This document shows, piece after piece, positions 12,911 through 24,529 of a stretch of DNA of 64,000 bases; the stretch's first letter is position 1; each line of letters opens with the position of its first letter. The notes below the pieces were generated by a model. The model had not been told where the DNA came from and did not search any database. It saw only the letters and a list, made by a program, of their open reading frames with translations. Position numbers and translations under genes: made by a program. This DNA is from Rotaria sordida (taxonomy: Eukaryota > Rotifera > Eurotatoria > Philodinida > Philodinidae), in NCBI GenBank assembly GCA_905250125.1, contig CAJNOL010001030.1:21023-85022 (forward strand). The letters are read 5' to 3'.

Positions 12911-14503
12911 TCTAATTAATGTAAGTAATCGAGCGTTCACTGACTATAAGTAATTATGAAAATGTATTATTATATAGAAAAAAAAAAATTTGATGATTGT
13001 TTATATTATATATTAATAAATTTAAAAATAAAAATTTTCGAATTTTGAGATAGATAAAAAGAATTAAATTAATTATTCTCTCATTTTATTTTGTGATCAA
13101 ACTTCTTTTTTTTTTATCTAGCGTTTTTTTTCCGACTATAACTAAATGAGATTAAAAATATTCTACAATATTAATTTTTACTTTTACAAATCAACAGATT
13201 AAACATTTAGTAAATATTTTGTATTTACTAAAATAAATAATTCAAGTATAATCATCAGGTATAAAATAGATTAGACATGATAAATGAAAAAATACCATTG
13301 AAATTCATACATTGTTGACAGTTAATCAACAACAAAAGATTAAGTTTTGTTAATTCTATAAATACATGTCTATATGCTCATTGTTACGAGGTATTCTTCA
13401 TATTATTATTTCCTGTAATTTTTGCATGTCATTATGTTCATATCGCGTGATTAAGCATACATTATACTCAAATACCTTTCTCCTGAGTTTATATATAAGT
13501 ACCAGAATTTTATGAAACAATGATAAAAAATATTATAACTCATATTTTAACATTGACTTTGTGAACTAAACGAAGACTATTGAACATATCAACAAATTCT
13601 CAAGATTCTATTTTCAAACACAATATGTGAAATAGAATACATACAAGTAATATCTTATTATATTTATTTGTATTATAAGTCACTAGAGCTTACCAAAAAT
13701 TCCTAACCAGTCTCATTTAGATCTATTTCAACTTGAAATTGATTCTACAAAGATTATTCAATATTAATATATATATAAACATTATGTGCTCATATTCGAT
13801 ATCAATTAATAATAGATTTTGGATACATCTTCAGCTCGACAACACCATGGCATTCACACTCCTTTATGTGTCTTGCCAATTAGACCAAATAGTGTCGAGG
13901 ATGTTGCTAATCTTTAAAAGTCCTAACTTTCGGATTACTAGTTTTACAAAATACTTGTTTCTTTTTGTGTTCAGACAATTTTCATTGGCGATAATTTTTT
14001 CCAATCACACCTGTCTTGACACGCACGTACGTACCTACAGAAGCAACAAAAAAAATGCGTTGTTCTTGTCATGTTTCGTCGGAAATATTTGCAGAATAAG
14101 AAAAAAAAATCAGAATATAACAGAAAAAAGAGAAGAAAAAAAAAGAAACTAAACAAAAAACGCTCAGCGTTATGCGTACTTGGTAAGTAAGCAGATCACT
14201 AACTGTTACACGTTCCTTCAGTCAATTTAGATATAATTCTAAAAATCTGACATTGTTTTTATTGAAATAAGACATATTATTCTTCATAATTATTCTTATT
14301 TCTTTTTGTGTTTTCTTCGTTTAGTAATAGATTATGTTCTAGATAAAATTCTCCATACAAAAAAGCACTAATTGTTTTCTATATTATATTTATCAGATGC
14401 GTCTGATGTCAGTATGACCTTAACGAAAAAGTGACATCTTTGTTAAATGTAATTTCTTTTTTTGTGAATAAGTAAAAACTTCATTAATTAAAGCAGATTA
14501 GCA
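12911..14503. other. Gene-free stretch upstream of the receptor gene
   Basis: No gene is supported. A 139-codon open frame at 13733-14152 has poor codon use and an A-rich tail, and a shorter minus-strand frame overlaps it. The last bases before 14504 (AAAGCAGATTAG, then CA, then ATG) resemble a splice acceptor next to the start codon. Confidence 0.45.
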
Positions 14504-16568
14504 ATGAACTTCAAACGACCTTTATCTCTTTCACCAATTCATCATCGCTTCAGTAAAACTCACATAGAATTCAATAAAAACAAGTGCTGCCAAGTATGTG
14601 GCGACAAAGCAAATATTTTTAATTATGGAGCTTTATCATGTGCATCGTGTAAAACATTTTTTCGCCGTCATGGTTTTCATCCTGAAGTTTGTAGATCATA
14701 CTAAATATTTTTTATTTATTATTTTCTTTTTGTTTATGTTCAGGATATTCCTCAATGTGATTTTTATGGAAATTGTGAAATTACAATACAATCAAGACGA
14801 ATGTGTACAGCATGTCGATTTTCTAAATGTCTTGCAATTGGAATGAGTCCAGATCTTATTCGCAAAGAAGACTTTACTGGAAAAAGTCGTTCATTAATAA
14901 AACCCAAACAACAGTACTTGTGTTTATCAAAATTAGGCACAGTATGTCCATTGAACAAAACGAGTTCTAATTTGAAGGAAGAAAAAAAAAATCTAACGTT
15001 ACTATTTCACAATTTAAAATGTGTTTTTTTACGAATAAATTAATGTGTACAATGATTCACAATTTAACGAGAAAGAATAATTGATAATAAAAAAAAAAAT
15101 GAAGAGTAATAGATAAGAACAATTTGATTATTGGAGATGTAAATATAAATAGAATAAAGAGTTTTCTATGATGATTAAAAATTGTTGTAAAAGAATTACA
15201 ATAAATTATCTATTGATGTTCAGAGATTGATTTTTTATTAGATAATGATAACGAAGAAATTAATAAACAATCTGCTAGAAAAAAAAAGTTAGTGTACTCT
15301 CTCAATACATTTTATAAATATGATACATAATAAAAATTCCTTTACAATTAACAATAAACCTTTAACAACATCTCTTTTTTTATGGATCCTTTAATATAAA
15401 ATATCAATATTTTTTACGATGAGCTTTCTAATATTATCATTATAGAATTTTCAAATATTTTTCTACCTTTATTAACCCTTTCAGAACGAGTGGTACACCG
15501 TATGTACTACAGTTATTTATTTTTAACAGTGGGGTATATTATACATTGACGACTAAAAATGATTGCGTATGTTTACACTGACGCTATACATCTGCTATGA
15601 GTATATTCGAATGCATACGCAATCATTTTTAGTCATCAATGTATAATATACTTCACTATTAAGAACAAATGACTATGATATATACGATGTACCACTCGTC
15701 CTGAAAGGATTAATATAATTATATCTTGAAGAAATTGATTTTATTTTAACTTTAGTCTAACACTATATTCTCTACAATGAATCTTCTTTCTCGTGATATT
15801 TCTTCTCTTAGTCCAGACAATTGGATATTACTTTCAAATCTTGTCCATGCATTTGATTCATTTGCTCCTTCATATGAAGTAAAACGTATGATTAAATTTC
15901 TTACTACAACATCAGTAGATATACAATATAAATTACAACAATCATTAAATATTGTCAGTATGATTTGTCAATCAATTCAATCATCTATTAATTCAACAGC
16001 TGATTTTCGAATAATGACAACTGAAGAACAATGTTCTCTTGTTCAACGTAATACGCTTGGTATTTGGGCATTTTATTCTATGGTTATATTATATCATTGT
16101 GATATGTTTGATAATATATCAAGTAAAAGTATTATGAATCCATTATATAAACTTGATGATGTTGAATATACAAGATCACTTACAATGCGACTTGATCCTG
16201 ATCCAACACTTGTTAAACTTATAATTATGGTTTTAAGTTTTTCATCAAATTGTTTTACTATACATGCAGATCAAAATATGCAACGAGATAGTCTATTAAT
16301 GGGTACATTTCGTTTACTTGGAAGTCAAAATGCATATGTTGAAATCATGTGGAAATATATGTTATATCGATATGGATATTTTGAATCTGCAAAACGTTTT
16401 TGTGAACTTATTAAAATTATGCTTGATGAAATAAATATGGCATCAAATATTTATGATAATAATAAAATTCATCAGAATTTAGCAAATCAAATTATTGAAG
16501 GAACGAAACGTTCATTAACATTTGATGGTAGTGAAAACATTCCACTATGGGGTAAAAATGAAATTTGA
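14504..16568 (+). CDS. Nuclear hormone receptor, complete (DBD + LBD)
   Basis: Three exons, 14504-14686, 14744-14941 and 15756-16568, all joined in phase 0, give a 397-residue ligand-regulated transcription factor. Exon 1 carries the first C4 zinc finger (C29, C32, C46, C49) with a P-box region CASCKTFFRR. Exon 2 carries the second finger (C66, C72, C82, C85) followed by KCLAIGM. Exon 3 is the ligand-binding domain, residues about 128-397, ending in PLWGKNEI. Donors are GTTTGT (14687) and GTATGT (14942); acceptors are TTCAG and TTTAG. Intron 1 is 57 bases. Intron 2 is 814 bases and holds a 234-bp piggyBac-type MITE. The ligand and DNA target cannot be predicted. Divergent receptors of this style are known to be expanded in rotifers. 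Confidence 0.88.
15476..15709. mobile_element. piggyBac-type MITE (234 bp) in receptor intron 2
   Basis: The element is nearly palindromic along its whole length. Its termini are CCCTTTCAGAACGAGTGG and the complement of TCCTTTCAGGACGAGTGG, and it is flanked by TTAA at 15472-15475 and 15710-15713. TTAA duplication with CCC-starting ends is the hallmark of piggyBac elements. There is no coding capacity, so it would have been moved by a transposase elsewhere. It sits in the intron between the two halves of an intact receptor and does not disturb the splice sites. Confidence 0.85.
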
Positions 16569-18780
16569 CATAGAATGACATTAATATTTCATATACGACT
16601 TATTTTGTCTATAATAAAATAAATTATTTTAGTATAACTCTTTAAATCAATTTTTCTCAATTGAAATCAAAAAACAAAACATTTGTTGAAATAAATGATT
16701 GTGAAAGATATATCATTCGGTTTTTTTTTGTTTCTAGATTATTAATAGAACTATATAGAATAATTAATAATTACAATATGAGATGATTATTATAAACTTG
16801 ATGTAAAATTTTACAATGAAAATTATGCTTACAACATATTGTTGACGTAATGAATTTTCAAATACTTCTCGAATATATTATTGGAAAATGAAATCTTGTT
16901 TATATGTCTATAAAAATAATATCAATTCTTAATACAAATAAATATCCTTACATTCTATATGAATTGAGAACATTCCTTCAATCAACAGATTACTGAAAGT
17001 TGTTTTTCTTGCTCTGTTATTATACATATTGTTCATTTGAAAAGAAAGAAATTTGTTTTGCGAATAAGAAGATGAGCTAAACGATTATTTCCCTAATGAA
17101 GGTACTCATGGGGTTTGAGTACTCATCAGTAGTACTCGTGCTAGGATTTGTGTACATGAGTACGACTGCCAAGTACTCGCCGTGGAAAATTGAGTCTTTT
17201 ACGAATACTCACTCATCTATAATTGGTTCATCATTATTATTTTATATTTTCTTTTTATTTTATTTAACAGTCAACGATGTGACACAAGCAAATATTATGA
17301 AATTTCGAGAAATGAAAACTTTCAACTATATTTTTCTCTTTTTAATATATCATAACAAAGACATTTTCTCTATAGAAGAAAATAAACAGTACAGGAAAAT
17401 AAATATTGAAGACACTATAATATCAGTACAGATAGATAACTGGTAAAATATTAAGACATGCAATAATAGGAAACGAAAATTTTTAAAGTGATTACGACAA
17501 AGAAAAAAACAATTCCATGAAACTTTTAATTTTATCTAGTAACACGTATAAGAACAATAGAAAAAATCTAAAATTTAAGAATCGAAATAGAATGAATTAT
17601 CGTTCAGATAAATCTAATTGCGTATTCTAGTTTACTTAGAAAATGAATAAGTCACTCTTTGTATTTTTAAGTAGCTCTTCATTGAAGTGGTTGCGATGAC
17701 TCATTAGTGAAAAGTGTAAGACGAAATTAAACTAGGTTTCAAAAATACTTGTCAACGTTGGTTGAAATTTTAAAATCAAAAAGAGAAACAAGCAAAGAAG
17801 AGAGTGTAGAATTAAGATATTAATATGTGTACTAGAAATAGTAAGGCGATCTTTTTTTTACACAAGTGACACTGTGTGAATCATGACTGAATTTCTTCGG
17901 TGACATATTTTATTTGGAGATATATGTCAGTGGTACATGCTTTTGAAATTGGTTATGTTATACTCTACTTTTCTACTAAGGACATTTCACGATTTAATAC
18001 ATATGTCTATCGTTCTCTTCTCTAGGTTAATATTAGACGTATAGAAAGGTTATTATGGAGAGAAAACAGAGTTGAAGGTCAAAAAAACATTTCTTTTTGT
18101 TTTTTTTTCTATTCTGTCCATTATATACAAAGAAATATGTATATTTATTCATCATGTTAATAACCTTAATATAGTTTCATATAATCAAATATTTTCTAAG
18201 ATCTATAGATTATTAGATGTAGGTATGACAGATATTCTTAGATAATGTTGATTTTTATTGTTTCTATGAAAATAAAAAAAAAAAACAAGTATTTAACAGG
18301 TACATTAATAAACTTAGGTCGAGTATTTGTCCTTTGATCTTTGCAATTATCATACATGTTTTATAAATATTTATTCTGAAGAACGCATAAGAGACTTAAA
18401 TACATAAACTTTGAACTGTAATAATAAAAAGGGAAGAAACAAAACGTGAGTTGTAACAGTTATAATTCTATTGATTAATGCAAAATTGACTAATAAATTA
18501 CAGAAATATTTATTCTATTCGATATGAAAAGAATAAAATTACATCGTTTTTTGACGTACAACATTTACTTATTTTCTTGATAATAATTAAAACTAAAGAT
18601 TTTTATAGAATATCTTATAGCTATAAATTATTTTATATTTCATTCTTAATATAGATTTTTTAGTTTTTATTATTCGATTGATTCATATTAGTTCAATTTT
18701 TCAATAATTCTAAAATGACTTTTTAAACAACTATAATCTATTTTACCAATTCATTAACGAATTAATAAAACTCAAACAAA
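16569..18780. other. Gene-free stretch with a GTACTC-rich patch
   Basis: No supported gene. A 116-codon open frame at 17096-17446 begins in a patch (17098-17215) where GTACTC or GAGTAC recurs about seven times and then runs into A+T-rich sequence. It has no domain, splice partners or convincing codon use, so I do not call it a gene. Confidence 0.5.
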
Positions 18781-18998
18781 ATTTGATAATAACTATTTCT
18801 GTCAAATTTTTAATTATGAATCTTTACCATGTTCATCTTGTAAAATATTTTTTCGTTGTTATAGTTTTCATCCTGAAATTTGCAGATCATATCAACAATA
18901 AATTGTTGTATCGACATCAATCACAGTGTGTATAAATTGTCTAAATCAAATCTGGATATTTAAAACTATTCCTACGAACATTATGCATAAGTCATATA

Positions 18999-19619
18999 CA
19001 GTGGGTCCCAAAATTATTCAACCAGGTGTAATTTGGATTTTTTTTCGTAGCTTTAAGTGCTAGAAAGAATCCAAATAGTGTTGAATATTGCCAACAAGAA
19101 TTCGAGAAAATGATAACCGTCATGAATTTTCCTAAAATAAGATTTCTAGAAAACCAAAATTCTGATTTTTCAACATCCAGAAGCCTTGTTTTAACAGTCT
19201 GGAATTATAGAGCAGTCAATTCTCTACTAAATGAGATGTCTCCGAGCTTTCTACGACCTTCCCTTCAAAAGTTCTAAGCGTCACAAAAATCGAAAAAAAG
19301 TGAGATTTATGAGAAAACCGACTAGAAACCGCATTTGTTCGATTTTTGTGACGCTAAGAACTTTTGAAGGGAAGGTCATAGAAAGCTCGGAGACGTCTCA
19401 TTTAGTAGAGAATTGGCTGCTCTATAATTCCAGACTGTTAAAACAAAGCTTCTTGATGTTGAAAAATCAGGGTTTAGGTTTTCTTGAAATCTTATTTTGT
19501 TATCATTTTCTCGAATTCTTGTTGGCAATTTTCAAATCGCTATTTGAATTCTTTCTAGCACTTAAGGCTACGAAAAAAAATCCAAATTACACCTGGTTGA
19601 ATAATTTTGAGACCCACTG
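18999..19619. mobile_element. Mariner/Tc1-type inverted-repeat element (621 bp)
   Basis: The termini are CAGTGGGTCCCAAAATTATT and its inverse, flanked by TA duplications at 18997-18998 and 19620-19621. The two halves are long inverted copies; for example CTAAGCGTCACAAAAATCG around 19273-19292 is mirrored around 19344-19365. TA target sites and CAGTG-like ends fit the mariner/Tc1 group. It has no transposase, and the open frame at 19231-19671 is a by-product of the repeat. It lies inside the decayed receptor, between the domain remnants. Confidence 0.85.
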
Positions 19620-20344
19620 TATATATACATATATATTCTTGGAGAGGAAATTTTGTTGCATATCCCTATGACAAAAAAAAAAACTCGACTTTGACTTTTT
19701 TTTTCGGAAAAATAGATTTTCTGAAGGCGGAGGTTTTGTAAAGAAAATGATTTTTATTATTTGTTCGATACGATTATTCTCAAAAAAAAAAACATTCACA
19801 ATGTAAACAATTTATTTATGTTGACAAAATCTCTTCGAAAAGAAATTTGAAAAAACATCCTTTATGTAGAGTTCGTTGCGTTGATTGGTCTCTAGGACTC
19901 AAATGTAGTCATGTCCGTTTTCGAGACGAATCCAACGGATCATACTCTAAAAGTAATAGACACTTATGACTTGATTACTATAAGATCATTGTCAAGATTG
20001 TCTGAAAAATGTGTAGGATGCGTTCATAGCAGCACACAAATAATCAATAAAAAGTATTTCGTACTTTTGAAGTGATTTTTAGATTTAGACTGAAAAATTT
20101 CGTTCAAATCAGAAGTGCGGTTCAAGATCTGAAGAAGTTTAATCAATCAGATTTTGGTACGAACTCGAGTCTAAAATATATTTAATAAATCGAGTTCGGG
20201 TCTGAATGAGTTCTATCTCTATGTAATGTTGTAAAATTGATTGCAGTATATCGATATTCTATAGACTATATAATACAATATTTCACATCTGACTTGTTGA
20301 AGAAATTAAAAGTTAATTGAGTTTTATCTTTAAACTTTACATAA

Positions 20345-20545
20345 TAGAACCATTTATTTCGGTCGCATAATAGAATCCTTAGTTCGATTTTTGAACTTTT
20401 TTTTGTGCTGATTTAAAATATGATATTTATTTGAAGTGAAATGAGTATTATTCCGCACAAATATCAGTTGAAAAAAATTCAAAATTGAACTAAAGGTTTT
20501 ATTATTAGGATCCGTTTATTTTAGATCGTACAAAGTAATTCATTT
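20345..20545. repeat. Short foldback repeat (~200 bp)
   Basis: ATAATAGAATCCTTAGTTCG on the left pairs with the right-hand copy ending CTAAAGGTTTTATTATTAGG. The arms also share the adjoining TTTTTGAACTTTTTT / AAAAAATTCAAAA tract. Boundaries are approximate. It lies between the two halves of the receptor pseudogene. Confidence 0.55.
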
Positions 20546-21022
20546 TGTAGCATTTGAAAAGTTCTAAATATGAACGAAGTTTCATTAAAGCAAGAATTAA
20601 ACGATAAAATGGAATGTATACGAACGCTTTTTAAACTCAAAATATAAGTAATGAAAGATTTATATACGATGTAGAAAATTCAAAATATGTGAGTATGAAT
20701 ACATCTTCGTTAACCATGGTACATCCTGACAAAATTTTTTGAATAAATCTCTTCTATAACATATAGAAATTTTTTAATTTATTTGAATCATGAACTCCAA
20801 TTAGATTGATCCTTGAAAATCAAAAAAGGGATCGCAATACATTCTTATGCAGTTTAATCCTTTAATTACAATGCGACTTGATCCTGATTCAATACTTATT
20901 AAACTTATATTTATGGTTTTTAGTTTTTTTTATCAAATTGTTTTGCTGTAAATGAAGATCAAAATATGAAATGAAATAATCTACTAATGAATACTTTTTC
21001 GTTTATTTGGAAGTCAACAATA

Positions 21023-22323
21023 GGATGTCCGAAAAGTCACTAGAGTTAGAAAAAATTGAATATCTTCACTACAGCTCGAACAAACGAGCTGATTCTTTTA
21101 TCAATGATAAACGTATGTTCAAGCTTTCTAATGAGCGATGCAAAAGTCTTTGGAAGAATGTCAAACCCTGTGTTAGACCATATTGCCAACTTCTGAATCA
21201 ATCAAATTTTTTTTTTATTAGAAAGAGCTATGTCTGAACAACAAATTTTGTATCAGACATATTTTTCCGGAACGAATCTGAGACGGAAGAAAAGCTAAAA
21301 ATCAAACACACGTAAAAAAAACTTCTTGCAACGCTTTTGCAACTTGAAAAATCTGTATTTCACAATTATTTGAAGCTACATGGATCAATTTTGAAGAAAA
21401 AATACACCAACATGTAGCGTATCAAAAAATCTATCGATATCAATTTTGAGAAATTTTTTTGGATCCATTATTGATGCTTTAATCAAAATAGTTTAAAACA
21501 GGAAATTTTTGAAAAACTGAACCTTTTGCAAGAACCATCAGTTTACAAAAATATTAGCCATCATCTTCATAAATCATGCATGAACTGAATTCTTTTCGTG
21601 TTGTTCGGTCGAAATATATCTAATCGTAGAATTTTAGAAGAAAAAAATATATTCAAAAAGTATTTTTTATCGTTGTAACACAATGAAGTAGTGAAAACCA
21701 CAAAAATACTCAGTCTCTTTCAGAAAAAGTTTTTCATTGACATAAAGATCAGAAATAAATTTAACTTTCAATACACCATTAGAAAGAGCACTCTTTGTAC
21801 TATAAAAATCATCATCGAACATGCTTTCTCATTTTTCTTCCAATTTGAAAAAAACTAACAGAACATAGAAAATTATGTTGTTCGATGGTGAAGTTGCAAG
21901 AACTTTTTTAGAGGTGTTTAGTTTTTGGTTTTTCTTCCATCTCAGACTCGTTTTGGAACAATATGTCTGATACAAAATTTATAGTTCAGACATTGCTCTT
22001 TCTAATAAAAAAAAATTTGATTGATTCAGAAATTGGCAATATGGTCTAACAGGGTTTGACATTCTTCCAAAAAGACTTTTGCATCGCTCATTATTCATAG
22101 AGAGACTCTTTGTTAAGTCTATTGTTTATTTCCTACCAGTAAAAAAGTACAATGTTTTTTGTTAAGATCATTGATGGTATTTAACAAAGACTCTTGCTAA
22201 TCTTGTCCGTGTGGATTTGAAGTATGAACATGTCTCTATTATTGGTAAAAAGATCAGCCTGTTTGCTTAAGCTGTAGTGGAAATATTCAATTTTTTCTAA
22301 CTCTAGTGACTTTTCGGACATCC
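21023..22323. mobile_element. TA-flanked inverted-repeat transposon (1301 bp) inside the receptor pseudogene
   Basis: The terminal inverted repeats are GGATGTCCGAAAAGTCAC and its exact complement. The arms extend with good matching for several hundred bases (TGATTCTTTTATC, CGATGCAAAAGTCTTT, TTAGAAAGAGC blocks). TA flanks both ends (21021-21022 and 22324-22325). Removing it rejoins the receptor exon remnant: homology to the intact copy stops at GGAAGTCAA and resumes at GAACGTTTTTGTG. No transposase is encoded. TA insertion and the terminal motif point to the mariner/Tc1 superfamily. Confidence 0.88.
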
Positions 22324-22508
22324 TATAAGTTATTGAACGTTTTTGTGAACTTATTAAAATGAAATAAGTTTTGCATCAACTATTTCTGACAATAATAAAA
22401 TTCATCAGAATTTAACAAATTAAATTGCTGAAGAAACAGAACGATCATTAACTATTGATGATAGTAAAATGGAGTAAAAGTGAAACTTGACATTTTCGGT
22501 CTGAAATC

Positions 22509-23196
22509 ACGTAAGTAAAGTTAGCACCAGATTCGAGTTTTTACTGTCCGGATTCGTCCCTGGACTTGAGTTGATTTTGGTTCAACTCGAGTTATATGCA
22601 GAATTTTACGACGAATCTGATGGTATAAAGATCAAGGGGGATCATAGAGCAAAAATCAATACTTGACCCCAAAATACTGGTTTCTTCAAAAATTTCCTGA
22701 AAGTTTTTCTTGTCCTGATTCGCTATGTTGCTTGAGTTGGGTCTAAAATTGGTTGAGTTAGACTCAGCTCGAAATTCTGCATCGAATGATATCAATTTTA
22801 TATGAGGTTATCGGTCAAAAAATTTTTCGACTAGATGAGGGTGAGGATGACCTCTGAGGAGTGGGATTGAGTGAAGTGGAAATTTTTTCGCCGATGACCC
22901 CATATAAAATTGATATTATTCGATGCAGAATTTCGAGCTGAGTCTAACTCAACCAATTTTAGACCCAAATCAAGTGACATAGCGAATCCGGACAGGAAAA
23001 ACTTTCAGGAAATTTTTGAAGAAACCAGTATTTTGGGGTCAAGTATTGATTTTTGCTCGATGACATCCCTTGATCTTTACACCATCAGATTCGCCGTAAA
23101 ATTCTGCATATAACTCAAGTTGAACCAAAATCAACTCAAGTCCAGGAGCAAATCCGGACAGTAAAAACTCGAATCTGGTGCTAACTTTACTTACGT
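22509..23196. mobile_element. Foldback element with 9-bp target duplication (Mutator-like, 688 bp)
   Basis: The ends are ACGTAAGTAAAGTTAGCACC and its complement, and the arms are more than 280 bases of nearly perfect inverted repeat. The flanking direct repeat TCTGAAATC occurs at 22500-22508 and 23197-23205. A 9-bp duplication with very long terminal inverted repeats is typical of Mutator-like elements. The two 67-codon open frames on opposite strands (22592-22795 minus, 22910-23113 plus) are the two arms read as protein, not genes. The high arm identity suggests recent insertion. Confidence 0.85.
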
Positions 23197-23206
23197 TCTG
23201 AAATCA

Positions 23207-23971
23207 AACAAAACATATTCTTCATAAGAAATATCAAGGATTTGTATATATTTTGAATGATAAATCAATTAAAATATCTAAATTAATTGTAAGAATCTAA
23301 CAACAAATGTAATGTAATCATCATCTCGAATCATTTTTGTTTTTTTCACTATGATTAAATGAACTATTCGATCAAGAAATAAGACTTATGATGTTTCTCT
23401 TACTATATTAATAAACAGATGTTAAGATTCTCTTTCTTTTTTTTTTTCTTACGTATATCGTCTTTAATATCACTGAACTTAATCATATATTTGTGTATAT
23501 AAGACGTTCAAGTGCAAAATAACAATGAGAATAATCAATCATATGGACTTTTTTCCTCAAGCTTAAAATGACATCATTCAATAACCGTTTGACATTTAGG
23601 TAAATTTCGAGTTCAAGTCAATTGAATATAGGAACCATACGGTCTAATTATCATCCAGACGGAAATACTTGACTATTAACATTCGATTGATGTTCTTTTT
23701 TCTTCAAATGAACAACTCTTTTTTTTTTTTACATCCGATATGAATAGAGCGAACTATAAGTATACTCATATACGAGTAATCTTATTATCTATCGAGTACT
23801 ACCTGCTTAAGCTGACAATGATTATTGATGGAGTCGATCGACTATATACTCGCGCAATCTGTAATTGAATAGCCCATCCGTCTGTCATTTATCATATTGT
23901 TCAATAAAGAGAGACATTGATCAATTTCTTTTTCTCTTTTTTCTTGATATTCTTCATTTCGTCATCAAAAT
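23207..23971. other. Gene-free stretch
   Basis: Nothing coding or structured is supported here. It contains the usual poly-T tracts and a few GTACTC/GAGTA motifs. Confidence 0.45.
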
Positions 23972-24079
23972 ATGTACGAATTACTATGGTTTATGCTTGT
24001 TGTTATGGTTCATAGTTCTTTATCTCGATTAGAACTACAATTATCTAATATTGATGATGAAGATCTTTGTAAGTATTAA
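23972..24079 (+). CDS. Possible short secretory peptide or orphan first exon
   Basis: The 35-codon frame starts MYELLWFMLVVMVHSS, which looks like a signal peptide, and continues through LELQLSNIDDEDL. A strong GTAAGT donor lies at 24069, so this may be a first exon. The nearest acceptor (TTAATATTAG at 24165) would create an immediate stop in phase, so no second exon can be joined. It is either a tiny peptide gene, a dead first exon or chance. It points toward the minus-strand gene at 24128-24439. Confidence 0.25.
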   Translation: MYELLWFMLVVMVHSSLSRLELQLSNIDDEDLCKY

Positions 24080-24127
24080 GAAGATTTGTTTATTTTAATT
24101 TAATAATGATTAATATTAATATTATTA

Positions 24128-24439
24128 TTATGATTTATTTTTTTTAATTAAATAATTAATATTAGAAATTAATCCTAGATTTTTATTTGAAATTGAAAAA
24201 AATTTTTCTTCTTCATTTATTTGTAAATGTCTATGTAAATGTTTTTTACATAAAGCAATTTGTGATTGATTAGGCGAAACAATATGATAATTAAGACGAA
24301 GTAGACGATGTCGTATACATAAATGAGAACAAATAGGTGCAGATATTCGAGGTAAATCATGTTGAAAAAATATCGATTCAGATTTTAAATGAACATTATC
24401 ATTTGAATCAAAAATATAATTAAATAATTCTTTCGACAT
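24128..24439 (-). CDS. Hypothetical 103-residue protein
   Basis: This single-exon frame starts with ATG at 24437-24439 (MSKELFNYIF) and ends in ...LIKKNKS. Codon use (AAT, GAT, TTA, TCA, CGA/CGT) matches the real genes of the window, and 103 open codons are hard to obtain by chance in sequence this A+T-rich. A TTTTTTGTATTGAG tract ending 7 bases before the start looks like a splice acceptor. The central part has three cysteines and several histidines (CSHLC, then ALCKKHLHRHL), which could be a small metal-binding or disulphide module. There is no signal peptide or membrane segment, and I do not recognise the family. Confidence 0.5.
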   Translation of the reverse strand: MSKELFNYIFDSNDNVHLKSESIFFQHDLPRISAPICSHLCIRHRLLRLNYHIVSPNQSQIALCKKHLHRHLQINEEEKFFSISNKNLGLISNINYLIKKNKS

Positions 24440-24529
24440 AGTTTTTCTCAATACAAAAAAAAAAAAGAAAATACAATTTTGCTATAGAAGTATCCCGCTG
24501 TTTATTTATTGTTATCGAAAAAATCAGAT

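Larger units (their letters stand above)
18781..22490 (+). pseudogene. Nuclear hormone receptor pseudogene, broken by transposons
   Basis: Bases 18811-18900 match the DNA-binding exon of the intact receptor (AATTATG...CATG, TCATCTTGTAAAA, CATCCTGAAATTTGCAGATC) but lack the first finger's N-terminal cysteines and run into stops. Bases 20870-21020 match the ligand-binding exon around 16176-16330 (ATGCGACTTGATCCTGATTC, GATCAAAATATG, TTGGAAGTCAA) with frameshifts. The match resumes at 22326-22490 (GAACGTTTTTGTGAACTTAT, AAAATTCATCAGAATTTA) after a 1.3-kb transposon that splits the exon. A second element (18999-19619) and a third foldback (20345-20545) lie between the two domains. The gene is dead: frames are broken, the exon is interrupted, and the final PLWGK is replaced by an early stop. 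Confidence 0.85.

Noticed and set aside
13733..14152. 139-codon open frame upstream of the receptor gene
   Set aside because: Codon use is unlike the real genes of the window and its end is an A-rich low-complexity tract.
17096..17446. 116-codon open frame with a hydrophobic middle
   Set aside because: It starts in a repetitive GTACTC patch, has no family resemblance, and has no splice or transcript context.
22592..23113. Two near-identical 67-codon frames on opposite strands
   Set aside because: They are the two arms of the foldback element at 22509-23196 read as protein; there is no independent coding evidence.
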